Below, one piece after another: positions 36,115-47,300 of a DNA stretch of 64,000 nucleotides. The position numbers and the translations under genes are program-made. The stretch spans positions 434,001 through 498,000 of the forward strand of contig MKTY01000019.1 in the NCBI GenBank assembly GCA_001898485.1. Direction: 5' to 3'. This DNA is from Sphingobacteriales bacterium 46-32 (GTDB lineage: Bacteria; Bacteroidota; Bacteroidia; Chitinophagales; Chitinophagaceae). The notes beneath the pieces are model-generated. The model saw only the letters and a list, made by a program, of their open reading frames with translations. It did not search any database and was not told the DNA's origin. Numbering within the stretch: position 1 is the first letter of the stretch; each line of letters begins with the position of its first letter.

Positions 36115-38139
36115 TTATCGGATCAAAGTAGTGGTGCCTTTTTGGAACACCTTTTCTCCTGTGTCCCTGTGTGTATAACTGAGGTACCAGACATAGACAC
36201 CACTGCTTTGCATTACTCCATTCACACGCCCATCCCATTTGCGGGTCCAGTCGCGCGTATGAAATACCTGCTGTCCCCAGCGGTTGTATACGCTGAATTC
36301 AAGATTGTCTGCTTTAAAAGCGTCATTCGGGTACAGGTAATCATTCAGCCCGTCGCCGTTAGGAGTGAAAGCCGTGGGCACGGCAATAAAACAATTGCTG
36401 AGTACGCGCACTTTTTTACGCATACTGTCGCTACAACCCAGCGTGTTGTTGGTGGCAACAAGTTTCACATTGTAATAGGCTTCCCTGTTGGTCTGCGGAA
36501 AACGGAAAGGAGCCGGGTCGCGAACTGTACTGCTGCCGGTTGGCTCAAAATTCCAGCGCCAGTTATCAATCAACCCTGTGCTGGTGTTGGTAATAGTCAG
36601 CGCATCTTCAGGACAAATAATATCGGGAATAATAAAGGATGCTATTACTTCATTATCCATTACGATAGTGCGGGTTACCTGATCTGTGCATACGCCATTG
36701 CTTACTGCGAGTGTTACGGTGCTGGTGCTGGATGCGCTTACCTGTGTGGTAAATTGCCGGGTGGTGGAAATGGGTGAGTTATTTAAACTCCAGTTCCAGC
36801 TATTTACCTGATGAGCGCCGTCATGTGTAAATGTCAGCGTGTTTTTTCTGCAATCAAGTACTGTGCTGTATGTAAAATTGGCGGAAACGGTATCAGCAGT
36901 TGTAAAGGTACGGCTGTGTACCGGCAGTTCCAATCCGCATTCATCCACGATCGTACTTCCATCCACACCTGCTTTCAGCGTTAACGTATATATGCCGCCA
37001 ACATAAATGGGGCCAGAAAAACGAACCGTCACCATATTGGTTTCCCCATTGGTGCAGTCAGCTTGGATGCCGGTGACCGTGACAGGAGAAGGACCTGTTA
37101 CCACAAAATCACTTCCATCGGCAGCTACAGTAGAGCAGATGATTTTTTTGGGGAAATATACCCTGACTTCTGTAGGCGCACAGCCTGGTGTACCCACACT
37201 GTCTGCAAAAATGGGCTGCGGCACCGTGTATTGAAAATTTACATGTTCGCCCTGTGGAATGGCATTACCGCAGTTGTCGAGCAGCGTATTGCCATCGCTT
37301 CCGTTGTTGATGACCAGTTGGTAGCTGCCTGGCGGAAGGGGGTTAGACAGGGTAATCGTCAGCTCCTGCAGATCAAATCCGGTATTACAGGCAGGCGCAC
37401 TTACGCCGGTAACGGTGGCAGCAGCAGGCAACAGACTAAACTCGCTTCCCGAAAGCGAGTTACAACGCATGTCTTTATTCAACTTTATTGTAATGACAGT
37501 TCCGTCACAATCCGGGTCTGCTTCTTTGAGGTGGGGAGCGAGCGGATCGGTGATTACGGCAGTACCTCCGCCAAAGGAAAGCCCGTAACCGCTTTGACTA
37601 TCGGTAAAATGACTTACGAGCAGGATATAATCATGCCCCGCAATAAGATTGGGCATTTGGGCAAAAGTTGGTGCATTTGCGGCAGGATTGGAGGCGCACT
37701 GAATGAAATTGACGCCTGCTGCACTGGCTCCTGTTGGGCCATAAGTACCAGCCCAGTTGGCCGTTACTATGATATTCCGGTTGGTAAAAACCTGGTTGGG
37801 ATCAAGCCCGGTTACATCGTAGAGCTGCCAGTCGTAATCATCGTTGGGATTGGTGGGGTTGATCACAAAACCCAGCGTGCCGGATACATAACAATGAAAC
37901 TTATACCAGAAAGGATTCTTGTTGGCATACAGGGCCCCATCATCGCAACCCGGTACAAAAAGATCATTTGTACTGCAGATAGGAACGTTGTTTTGTTGAA
38001 AAGTGGTTGTACCACATACGGGAAAAGCCGTGGTGGGTGTTTGCCCCAGCGTGGTGCAGGATTGTGCAGCTACGGGTGACAGGTCGTAGCAGAATAAAGC
38101 GACAATAAGAAAAAATACAAGCCTGTGTCCCGGTCTCAT
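36115..38139 (-). CDS. T9SS type-B sorted surface protein with PKD-like domain
   Basis: A 674-residue exported protein. The signal peptide (residues 1-25, to VAAQ) is followed by a Cys-rich domain (CTTLG, VCGTT, ICSTN, PGCDDG) with FWYKFHCYVSG, common at the start of gliding-associated surface proteins, then Ig-like strands and a PKD-like domain around residue 500 (NWRWNFEPTG). The last 90 residues are the T9SS type-B signal with FTPNGDGLNDYLYP, YNRWGQQVF and final GTTTLIR. It shares its C-terminal pattern with the protein at 28146-30770 but the rest differs. A TATCTTTG box lies about 30 bases upstream. The ligand is unknown. Confidence 0.87.
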   Translation of the reverse strand: MRPGHRLVFFLIVALFCYDLSPVAAQSCTTLGQTPTTAFPVCGTTTFQQNNVPICSTNDLFVPGCDDGALYANKNPFWYKFHCYVSGTLGFVINPTNPNDDYDWQLYDVTGLDPNQVFTNRNIIVTANWAGTYGPTGASAAGVNFIQCASNPAANAPTFAQMPNLIAGHDYILLVSHFTDSQSGYGLSFGGGTAVITDPLAPHLKEADPDCDGTVITIKLNKDMRCNSLSGSEFSLLPAAATVTGVSAPACNTGFDLQELTITLSNPLPPGSYQLVINNGSDGNTLLDNCGNAIPQGEHVNFQYTVPQPIFADSVGTPGCAPTEVRVYFPKKIICSTVAADGSDFVVTGPSPVTVTGIQADCTNGETNMVTVRFSGPIYVGGIYTLTLKAGVDGSTIVDECGLELPVHSRTFTTADTVSANFTYSTVLDCRKNTLTFTHDGAHQVNSWNWSLNNSPISTTRQFTTQVSASSTSTVTLAVSNGVCTDQVTRTIVMDNEVIASFIIPDIICPEDALTITNTSTGLIDNWRWNFEPTGSSTVRDPAPFRFPQTNREAYYNVKLVATNNTLGCSDSMRKKVRVLSNCFIAVPTAFTPNGDGLNDYLYPNDAFKADNLEFSVYNRWGQQVFHTRDWTRKWDGRVNGVMQSSGVYVWYLSYTHRDTGEKVFQKGTTTLIR

Positions 38140-38168
38140 TATTATACAGTAGGTGTGTAGCTATAAGA

Positions 38169-38176
38169 CAAAGATA
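38169..38176 (-). promoter_or_regulatory. Promoter -7 box for the T9SS surface protein gene
   Basis: On the minus strand TATCTTTG, an exact TAnnTTTG match, lies 29 bases before the ATG at 38139. No clear upstream TTTG was seen, so this is moderate evidence. Confidence 0.45.
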
Positions 38177-38206
38177 TTTGCTATATCGTTGCCTCTGCAC
38201 AGAATA

Positions 38207-39313
38207 TCAGGCTATTCTGAAAACACTGCCGGGAAGGGCCTTTATCTGGTTTTTTAATTCAAGCGAAAGCAGACCGGCAGCTACCTGGCTGTTGCTGAGC
38301 TGGCTATACCAGTTGAGTTCATCCATACTCAACTGACCTTTGTCGCGCAGCAACTGCATTAGCTTCTTTTCATCATCTGTAAGTTCTACAAACAGTTCCG
38401 CTTGCCTTACGGTCTGCAAAGGGGAATCATTGTTCCAGTTCATATAGGCAACTAAATCGGAAGCCTGTGTAATAAGGGCTGCTTTGTTATTGCGTATCAG
38501 CTCATTACACCCCTGGCTCCGAAAGTCGGTACTGCGACCGGGAAAAGCAAAGACATCCCGGTTATAACCATTAGCCAGTTCAGCAGTGATCAGGCTTCCA
38601 CCGGAGGGGCCTGTTTCTACTACCACCACAGCATCGCTAAGGCCGGCCACTATGCGGTTGCGTATGGGAAAATTATGGCGGTCTGGGAGGGTGCCGCTGC
38701 CGAATTCTGTAAGCAGGCTGCCTCGGTTTTCCAGCATGGTAGCTGCCAGGCTGCTATGGCGCGGGGGATATAACGCATCGAGACCATGGGCCAGCACACC
38801 TACTGTTGGCAGTCCATGCGCAATGGCGGATTTATGAGCCAGCGCATCAATGCCGTAGGCAAGACCGCTGATCACCAGCACCTGCAGAGGCGCCAGGTCT
38901 GCAATCAGTTTTTCGGTGAGTTGCCTGCCATAATCTGTATGATGGCGGGAGCCTACGACCGCAATTACATGTGATGCATTTAAAGACGTTTCGCCTTTCT
39001 GATAAAGCAGCAAGGGGGCATCGGCACAATTAAGAAGACGCTGGGGATAAGCCCGTGATCGGATAAACAAAGGTGTAATATTGTTGGCTTCAATAAAGCG
39101 AAGCTCTTCCTCTGCGTGTATCCACGATTTGAAACGATGAATGGCATGTGCCCTTACTTCGCCTACGCCCTCCAGTTTGCATAACTGCGCAGTATTGGCT
39201 TTGAAAACGGAGTGAGCATCTCCAAAATGCTCCACCAGCAGTCTGCCACACACAGTGCCAATCTGCGGTATATGCGTAAGTGCAATCTGATATAGTATAT
39301 CCGGCTCCATCAT
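38207..39313 (-). CDS. dprA: DNA-processing protein DprA
   Basis: Binds incoming single-stranded DNA and loads RecA in natural transformation; also conserved in non-competent bacteria. The 368-residue protein has an N-terminal helix-hairpin-helix/SAM-like region (LEGVGEVRAHAI), the Rossmann-like core with VAVVGSRHHTDYG, ISGLAYGIDALAHKSA, FPIRNRIVAGLSDAVVVVE and GSLITAELA, and a C-terminal winged-helix region (DKGQLSMDELNWYSQ). It starts with two Met codons; either may be used. It lies 47 bases after the PorE-like gene on the same strand and may be co-transcribed with it. Competence itself is not shown. Confidence 0.94.
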   Translation of the reverse strand: MMEPDILYQIALTHIPQIGTVCGRLLVEHFGDAHSVFKANTAQLCKLEGVGEVRAHAIHRFKSWIHAEEELRFIEANNITPLFIRSRAYPQRLLNCADAPLLLYQKGETSLNASHVIAVVGSRHHTDYGRQLTEKLIADLAPLQVLVISGLAYGIDALAHKSAIAHGLPTVGVLAHGLDALYPPRHSSLAATMLENRGSLLTEFGSGTLPDRHNFPIRNRIVAGLSDAVVVVETGPSGGSLITAELANGYNRDVFAFPGRSTDFRSQGCNELIRNNKAALITQASDLVAYMNWNNDSPLQTVRQAELFVELTDDEKKLMQLLRDKGQLSMDELNWYSQLSNSQVAAGLLSLELKNQIKALPGSVFRIA

Positions 39314-39360
39314 TTCGTAATCACTGTACGAAATTAATGCATGTGCCGGCCTGATTGGGT

Positions 39361-41277
39361 TTAAAGCGAAAGTACTTTCAACTCCGTTCGCCTGTTTTTT
39401 GCACGCCCATTTTCGGTGTTATTATCATCAATTGGCTGTTTTTCACCATAGCCTTTGTAGGTAAGGCGGTTTGCCGCAATGCGGCTATTGATCAGGTAGC
39501 TTACTACAGCCTTAGCCCGGTTGTTGCTTAATACCTGATTGTCTGCGGGTTTGCCGATATTATCGGTATGCCCGCTGATTTCAATCTTTAATGTAGGGTT
39601 TTCCTGCAGCAACAAAACCACTTTGTCCAGTTCAGCTTTTGATTCGGGTTTCAGTTCAAACTTATTGAGGTCAAAGAAAATATTGTTGAGTACTACGCTG
39701 GCATTGGCTTCGAGTGGTTGCAGGGCAATATTCTTTTCGTAGGTAGAATCTGGGGCTTCCCGGCTCAGCATGAAGTTGTCTGAATAAAAGAGGTAGTTTT
39801 TCCTATTTACATTAAATGCATAGTCTTTTCCTATGGGAAGAGTAACGAGGTATTGGCCTTTCTCATCTGTTTGCAGCGTTGAAACTGGCTTTCCGGATGA
39901 GAGATCGATTAGTTCAATGCCCGATGGTAATCCTTTTTCGGTTTTTTTGTCATACACACGACCTCTTACCCACAGTGTGCGCAAGGGCTTAACAGATTCG
40001 CGCAGTTCAAAATGATAAATGTCCCAGCCACCGCGGCTGTCGGCCCGGTCGCTCGCATACCATGCGGTATTGCCATCGGTCGTCACAAAGAGGGTTCCTT
40101 CCTTATTAATCGTATTAATAGGATAGCCCAGATTTTCCGGGGTGCTCCAGTCGCCGCCAGGCCCTTTACGTACATAAAACAGGTCATCATCTCCGTAACC
40201 AGGCCAGCCATTGGAAGTAAAATAGAGTGTCTGATTATCGGCATGAATGAAAGGGCACTGGTCATCGCCACTTGTATTGATTTGCGGACCCAGATTTTCG
40301 GGGGTGCTCCATTTTCCGTTTGGCTGAAGGTGACTCACATAAATATCAGCACCGCCATAGCCGCCCGGACGCCGGCTCGCAAAATAAAGGTCTTTTTTGT
40401 CGGGCGAAAGGCTGGGTTGAGATTCCCATTGCTGCGAATTAATGGTACCGCCCAGGTTGCTGGCCTCCGACCAGCCCCTGTCATCGAGATAGGAGATATA
40501 AAGGTCGCAACTGCCAAAACCATCGGGCCGTGTACAGGCGGTGAAGATGACCCACTGTCCATCCTGCGAAATGGTTTGAGCACCTTCATTCATCACTGTA
40601 TTGATACCACCGCTCAATGGGCGGGCAGGTTGCCACTTGTCGTCCTGTTGTACACTGCTGTAAAAATCTTCGTTCCGGTCGTTTACGACACGGGTAAAGA
40701 TGAGTTCTTTGCTGTCGATGGTCAAAGAGGGAAAATATTCGCTTTGAGCGGTGTTGATCTCGGGCCCTGCATTTTGCGGGGCGAATACATAGTTGTCGTT
40801 CGCATGCCTGCGGGCATACTCAACAGCAAATTCATAGCTGCGTTTCCTGTACTGAGCCGCTTTTAACGAATTGGGATTACGGGGTGGCTTTTTATCGAGT
40901 AGTTCATTAATGGCGGCCAGTGCTTTTTCAAACTGCCCGTCGCCTGCCAGGTTGATAGAGTAAGGCAATTTGTAATCCATGGTATAGGCCGTATCAATAG
41001 CGAATGCTTTTTCATAATAATCGGTGCTGGCGCGGTAGTTTTTCATTTGGCCATATACGCCTGCCAGCGAGAGGTAGGCATCTACATACCGGGCATCGAG
41101 CTCAATACATTTCAGCAGAAGGCCGGCTGCCTGTGGCAGGTGTCCGTCACCCGCACGTTCCAGCGCCTGTTCATAAAGGGGAATAGCTTTTTTATTGACT
41201 TTGGAGGGATCGTATGGCTGGGCGTACGCACATACGCTTATTAACAACAAAAAAGAAAGGAGCATTCGGGTCTTCAT
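39361..41277 (-). CDS. OmpA-family protein with TPR and beta-propeller, PorE-like
   Basis: A 638-residue exported protein. Domain order: signal peptide (1-19), TPR-like helices (about 27-130), a PD40/WD40-like propeller (about 165-425, with repeated segments such as PSLTIDSKELIFTR and PSLSPDKKDLYFASRRPGG), a carboxypeptidase-regulatory-like beta domain (about 445-515, WVRGRVYDKKTEKGLPSG) and an OmpA peptidoglycan-binding domain (about 525-638, with ISGHTDNIGKPADN and NNRAKAVVSYL). This is the domain order reported for PorE of the type IX secretion system, which links the machine to the cell wall. Many Bacteroidota have several paralogues with this order, so the PorE role is a reasonable guess rather than certain. 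SprA and two T9SS cargo-like proteins are in the same window. Confidence 0.85.
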   Translation of the reverse strand: MKTRMLLSFLLLISVCAYAQPYDPSKVNKKAIPLYEQALERAGDGHLPQAAGLLLKCIELDARYVDAYLSLAGVYGQMKNYRASTDYYEKAFAIDTAYTMDYKLPYSINLAGDGQFEKALAAINELLDKKPPRNPNSLKAAQYRKRSYEFAVEYARRHANDNYVFAPQNAGPEINTAQSEYFPSLTIDSKELIFTRVVNDRNEDFYSSVQQDDKWQPARPLSGGINTVMNEGAQTISQDGQWVIFTACTRPDGFGSCDLYISYLDDRGWSEASNLGGTINSQQWESQPSLSPDKKDLYFASRRPGGYGGADIYVSHLQPNGKWSTPENLGPQINTSGDDQCPFIHADNQTLYFTSNGWPGYGDDDLFYVRKGPGGDWSTPENLGYPINTINKEGTLFVTTDGNTAWYASDRADSRGGWDIYHFELRESVKPLRTLWVRGRVYDKKTEKGLPSGIELIDLSSGKPVSTLQTDEKGQYLVTLPIGKDYAFNVNRKNYLFYSDNFMLSREAPDSTYEKNIALQPLEANASVVLNNIFFDLNKFELKPESKAELDKVVLLLQENPTLKIEISGHTDNIGKPADNQVLSNNRAKAVVSYLINSRIAANRLTYKGYGEKQPIDDNNTENGRAKNRRTELKVLSL

Positions 41278-41389
41278 GGATAGTATTAATAAGTTATTAA
41301 AATTAAATATTCCTGCGGCTGTAACAACTATTTTTATTTATTAATCCTGTGTAAATTTTAATTGTTGGGCATCTTAACAAAAAATTGGG

Positions 41390-44300
41390 ATGAAAAAACT
41401 GTTGCTGCTATTATTGGTGACCATGTTTTGGCGCCAGGGACTCGCTCAAACCGGGAACCTTACAGACTGGGCCGAACTGGAGAAGCAGGTTAAGGAAAGG
41501 CGTTTGTTGGATCAGGCAGCATCACAGCTGGATAGCATTTTTTTCATGGCTTATCGGGCAAAAGATTATTTGGCAACTGCCCGTGCGGGCTTTCTGCGAA
41601 TGCAGATAAAAGATCTTCGCACAGAGGATACACTTTTCTTTATTAACCAATCAACATTTGATAGCCTTATCAGCGATCCGAAAACACCGGTACAGTTACA
41701 GTTTTGTATTCATTTGATACTGGCCAAAAGGCTGGAAACTTTCAATACAATATATAAGAAATTTCCTGTCAGCCGCTATCGGGTTAAAGAGTATCAATCT
41801 CCCTATCCTTATCTGGATAAGCAGCAAACAGACAGTCTGATAGAAGATCATTATGAGCGGGCACTGCAACTTGCGCCAATCATGGGGGCATATCCGGTTA
41901 TTGCCGGGTTATGGCTGAGTAATAACCCCGCTCAATTTCTGGTCAAACCCATTTGGGGAGATATCGTGTTGTCGAACCAGGCATCTTATTTGTCTCGAAC
42001 CGGAATCAATAGTAGGGAGTTGTTTGGTGAACAAAACGATTGGATTGATTGGACACCACAACAAATGGCGGAGCAAATAGATAGCCTTATCAAAAAAAAA
42101 GCTGAAGGTGCTGCAGCATTTTCCATATACAGAAGATGGTTGCGGTTACATGGCGAAGCAGCAGAGCCTTCAGCATATATCAATTTGTTGCTAAAGCAGG
42201 CAATGTTTTATGAGCAGGAGTATTTGGGAGGTAAATCGCTTCGGAATAGGTATATAAGTTTTCTGAAAACTGAACTTCAAAATGAAGAAGTGGGTGTAAG
42301 GGCATATGCTTTGTACCATATTTTTTATTTACTCGTAAAAGCGGGCAACCTTTATGCACCTGGTGAACGTAATTATTATGCCTCATATTCTGCAGATACG
42401 CAGGGAAGGGAGTTTATTCCGGCATATCGTTATCTGATAGACAGCGCGGTTGCAATGGTAGATAAGCAGGAGGCTTTGTTAGATAGTTTTCCGTTGGTTA
42501 AAAACCTGTTGAAAAAAGCTGTGACGGCAACTAAAGTATCTCAAGCAGAGATAAGGTTACAGCAATATCAATTACCGGGAAAATCCATTTTGTGCGAAGT
42601 CCGATTTAGGAATGTAGATTCTATGCGATTGAAAATTTGGAAAGCGCCATATTATGCTGAACATTCATCTGTTAACGATACGCTGCTGAAAAGATGCCTC
42701 TTGATTCAAAGCCGGGACATGAAATTGCCGGCGGCAAATGATCTGAATGAACATATTACTTATATAAATCTGGCAGGATTAAGTACTGGAAAATATATAC
42801 TTGAATATTGGGAAAATAATGCTACTGAAACAAAGAGTAAGGCATATATAGTGTTTACGGTTACGACGCTGACGGTCACGGTTGCCGATGATTGGCTCCT
42901 GGTATTTGATAAAATTACCGGTCGGCCGGTCAGGGATGCTATTGTGTTATCTCTGGGACGATTACAGGGGACAACGGAAAGGGGGCCATCCATGTCCGGA
43001 AAATCGTATAAAACAAACGGGAAAGGGGTTGTTCAAATAAATGATAAAGACTTCCCGAATTTATTGATTATACGTGGTAATGATTCGGTAATTGTGAGCA
43101 TGGGAAGCCATAGCGATTACCTTACTCCTGATATCTACGATAAGGAAGAGTATGATAATTTGACTGAGTATTACTATGAAAATACGGAGGTGTTTTTTTA
43201 TACAGATAGAAGTATTTACAGGCCTGGTCAAATAGTGCAGTATAAAGCGTTTTTCTTTACTCGGAATCCTAAGACGGGCGAGTATTTGCTGTTAACAGCC
43301 AAAAATCTACGGAAAGGAGCGTTTAAGAATTATTTGAAAAAACTTCTTAAAGAAGAAGACCCATTTCTGTATTTGGAAGACGCACACGGACATGATATTG
43401 ACTCTGTTCGTATTTCTCCCGATGAATGGGGGGCGATGAGTGGAAAGTTTCATTTGCCAGTCACTGCAGCTACGGGTGAATGGAGTTTCTATACAGACTT
43501 TTTTAATGATAAAACAAATACATTTCTGGTAGAGGAGTATAAACGACCAGGATTTGAAGTAAAGCTCATAAATCCCCGTCAGGAATTATTGCCTGGAATG
43601 CCTTTTGAGTTTAAAATCGAAGCAACCGGCTATTCAGGAGTACCGATGGCGGGAATAAAGCTCATTTGTAATCTACGGAGTGGGGGTAAGGGGCAGATAA
43701 AGAGTAGTGGCGAATTTATTGATGTTCCTGAATACAGGGACAGCCTGGTTGTTTTTACAAATGCAAAGGGGCAGGCAAAGATTTACGTAAATGATAGTCT
43801 GGCAAAACAGATTTTGAATCAGGAATTGGATATGCTGGACATTAATTATAGGCTTTGGGTACGGGCCGTAACACCTGGAGGTGAAGTACAGGATGAGAGA
43901 ACAGGTTTTGGAGTAACGCTTCATCCTGTTTCGGTTAAATGGATGGGCGAACAAATATGGGATGGAAATAAAGAAAGAACCATAAAATGGCAATTTAACC
44001 ATTCTATTGCTGGTATTTTGAGCAGACCTGCCCGGATTATAATCAGATCAGCAAACCCAGGTATTCATCCCAAAAGTAATTTATTCTTTCCCGCAGATCT
44101 TTCTGATGACACGACGCTACTGCGTGATGTAACAGTCTCTTTAAGTAAAGAAGACACCAATGCTATTTTGCTGGATACCTTATTGCCTGCTACGGCCTCT
44201 TCGTTCACATTGCCATTTAATTTACGGACGGGTCATTATACCATAAATATCTCTGCAATACAGGACAGACGTAGTATTGGAGAAATTGAAAAAAAAGTGA

Positions 44301-47300
44301 CTGTTTTTGAGGACGGCGATAAGGGGCTGGGTGGTTTTGATCTTTTTCATATAGCTCCCCGCCTATATAAGTCAGGCGACACCGTCGCAATTGTTATCAA
44401 TAATGCTGAAAGCGACCAGGCATTATTACTTAGGATTATCTACCGGGATAAAAAACGACGAAATCAGACGATCAATGAATTCTATGCATTGTCAGGCGGT
44501 TATGGAGTTCGGGTATTTAAATGGAAAATCCCCGCAGGAGTGGAATCGGAGGCTCTGATACAAAAATTTAGTCTTGAAGATGGGGTATTATCGGGTATGG
44601 AGAAAAGAATTTCTGTTTATGGCGGACAGGACAATCGTATTGATATTAAAGTGGATAGATTCAGGAAATTATTACAACCCGGTGCAAAGGAAGAATGGAA
44701 CGTGCAGTTGACTGCGAACGGAAAACCCGCATCAGGTCAGCTAATGACGGTGCTATATGATGCCAGTCTTGATAAATTGAATGAACACAATTGGCAGCCA
44801 CCTTCTATCGATAAGGTAAAACGATTATACAGCGATTTTAGAGCGAGCGATAATAATCTGGTTTCGGGGCGCTTAACATTTTATAAAAAATACCTGCGAG
44901 GCGCTGTAAAATCTGAGAAAAGCAGTATGCTTCCTTTCTGGTGGATGGCTTCTATCCCAGATCAGGATTCAGTACAGAATCTCTTTTCAATTGAAATTTC
45001 AGATCCATATAGCATTTCACAACAGCTGGTATTTTCCGAAGAAATCTTTTTAGCAGGTGGTTGGGTCCCTCGACAATTATTAGGCAGAGTGTCTGGTGTG
45101 CAGGTTACAGGGACAAATGATCTCAGTGAACTTGTTGTAACTGGACTTAGTGTCAGTCGGAAAGCGGTAACATCTGCTATGTCTATAATACAAGGTACAG
45201 TTATTTCGCTTAGTAGTTACGCTCAACCACTTGTCATTTTGGATGGAGTTCCGTTTACAGGAAACCTTGATTCCTTAAACAGAGTTGCATCTGTTCAGGG
45301 ATTACTGGTGGGGCCGGGCAAGGGTGATGCATTATTTGGGGCTAGTGGGAGCAAGGGTGTGTTAATTTTAAGTACAAAAGGGCCGATAGTGTTGCCAGAG
45401 CCTACTGTTATCCAGCCTGAGGTTGTAGCTAATATGTTAGCTGTCCGGAAAAATTTTAGAGAGACGGGTTTCTTTATGTCAGCGCTTGTTTCGGATAAAA
45501 AAGGGATGATTAACATACCGTTTGAGATGCCGGAAAGTCTTACCCGCTGGAACTGGAAAATGCTGGCTCATGACAAGAAGCTGAGATTCGGATACGGGGA
45601 GGAAAAAGTTTACACTTCACTTCCGTTGATGATACAGCCCCATTTACCGGCATATATACATGCTGGCGATAGTATTTGGATGTCGGCGCGGGTTACAAGC
45701 CTGGATTCTTTTCCGTCTAAAGCAACTGTACGTATCATGCTGGAAGATCCGGTAACCGGACAATCGCTGAATAATATGCTGAAACAAGCGGACACATTAC
45801 AACTGTACCTGGATGCAGGTGGATCAGCAACAGCAGGATTTTGGATAAAAGACCCAGCCAATGGGGCTACCCGTTTTATAGTTAAGATGTATGCAGGGAC
45901 CGCATCATTTACTGACGGAGAACAACATGAAATAGTCATTTTACCACGTTATCAGCTACGCCAGATTTCTGAAGACAGGCGTCTGCTGGCTTCAGAAGGA
46001 CAGGTATTGTTGCCTTTTCCGGAAAAATTGAAACCTTTTGGCGCCAGTTTTACAGTACCCGTGCAACCCGTTTCTGCATTGTTGAAACACCTGCGGTATC
46101 TTTCGACCTACCCATTTGATTGTGCTGAGCAGTTGAGCAATAAGTTGTTGGGCGATTTAATCGCAATACATTCTGTAAAAAGCAATAAAACAGTTCAGGC
46201 ATCTTATGCCAGAGCCACCTCTCAAATAATGACAGACGGAAAAGCGATTCAGCAGGCAGATGTTTTGTGGTCGGGGACAACTCCCTGGCTTGACGCCCGG
46301 GAAAAAAATCTAACAGAACAAAGAGAAACATTTGCACTGCTTGATAGTAATCGGGCGTTAAATCGTATCACGGCCAATTGGAAGAAATTGCAGGCATTAC
46401 AAGTAAATACGGGTGGTTTAAGCTGGTTTCCCGATATGCCTGCCGATTATCATATTTCAGTATATGTGGCCGGTGTGCTAGCACGTATGATACGCGACTC
46501 CTTACTGGTACCTGGTATGATCAATAGCCTGGATGTTCAGCAATTTACCCAGAAGCTGAGCAATTATATTGTTTATGATCGTGCGGCAGAGGAATACATA
46601 CGTAATACTAAAGGTTTTTTGAATGTGATATATGTACTATCGCAACTTGGCACAGTTTCTAAAACCGACTCGTTGCAGGCATCGTGGCGTGAAAGGATAA
46701 TCCGTATCTGGCCTGACGCTTATAAATTACCACTGCCTCAACAGGCAAGGTTGATAGCGGCTACTCTACGTCTTCCCGCTATGGATCATCTGTTGCCGAC
46801 GGCCGATAGTTTATTAAAATCCATCATGCAGTTGGCTATAACAGACGATAAAGGAATGCGCTGGAAGGATATTGCAAATAATACCGGGATGAGCGAGTCG
46901 GCTGAAGAACTATTATATCTGCTGAATGATGCTATCTCCATCCGCGGTTCATTCGCTAATGAAAGAAGGCAGATTGCCCGATGGATACTGCAGACACGTG
47001 AAGGAGAAATCTGGAGTAGTACTATGGCCGTATCAGCTGCTGCTTCTTTATTGCAACTTAATGGCGATGCGTTGATAATGCCATCGCAAACGGCACAGGT
47101 AAGAACCAGTAGCCGGGAAATAGAGTTGACCAATGATCCGTTGCGTGGGATGAGCACGGGCTATTTTCCGCTTGCAGGCCTACAGACACAGATAAAAGTA
47201 GAAGCAAAAAGTGACTCTCCCGTGTCGCTTACGACTACCTGGCACTATTGTGATAGCACGGGGGAAGGGTGGGGAGATAAAGGAGTAACACTTCAGAAAA

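Noticed and set aside
37063-38079. A 338-codon open frame on the plus strand
   Set aside because: It lies fully antisense to the T9SS surface protein gene, has no signal peptide or domain likeness, and its composition is what the opposite strand of a Thr/Gly/Asn-rich gene would give.
40012-40866. A 284-codon open frame on the plus strand
   Set aside because: Antisense to the PorE-like gene, which has a full domain set; the frame shows no motif.
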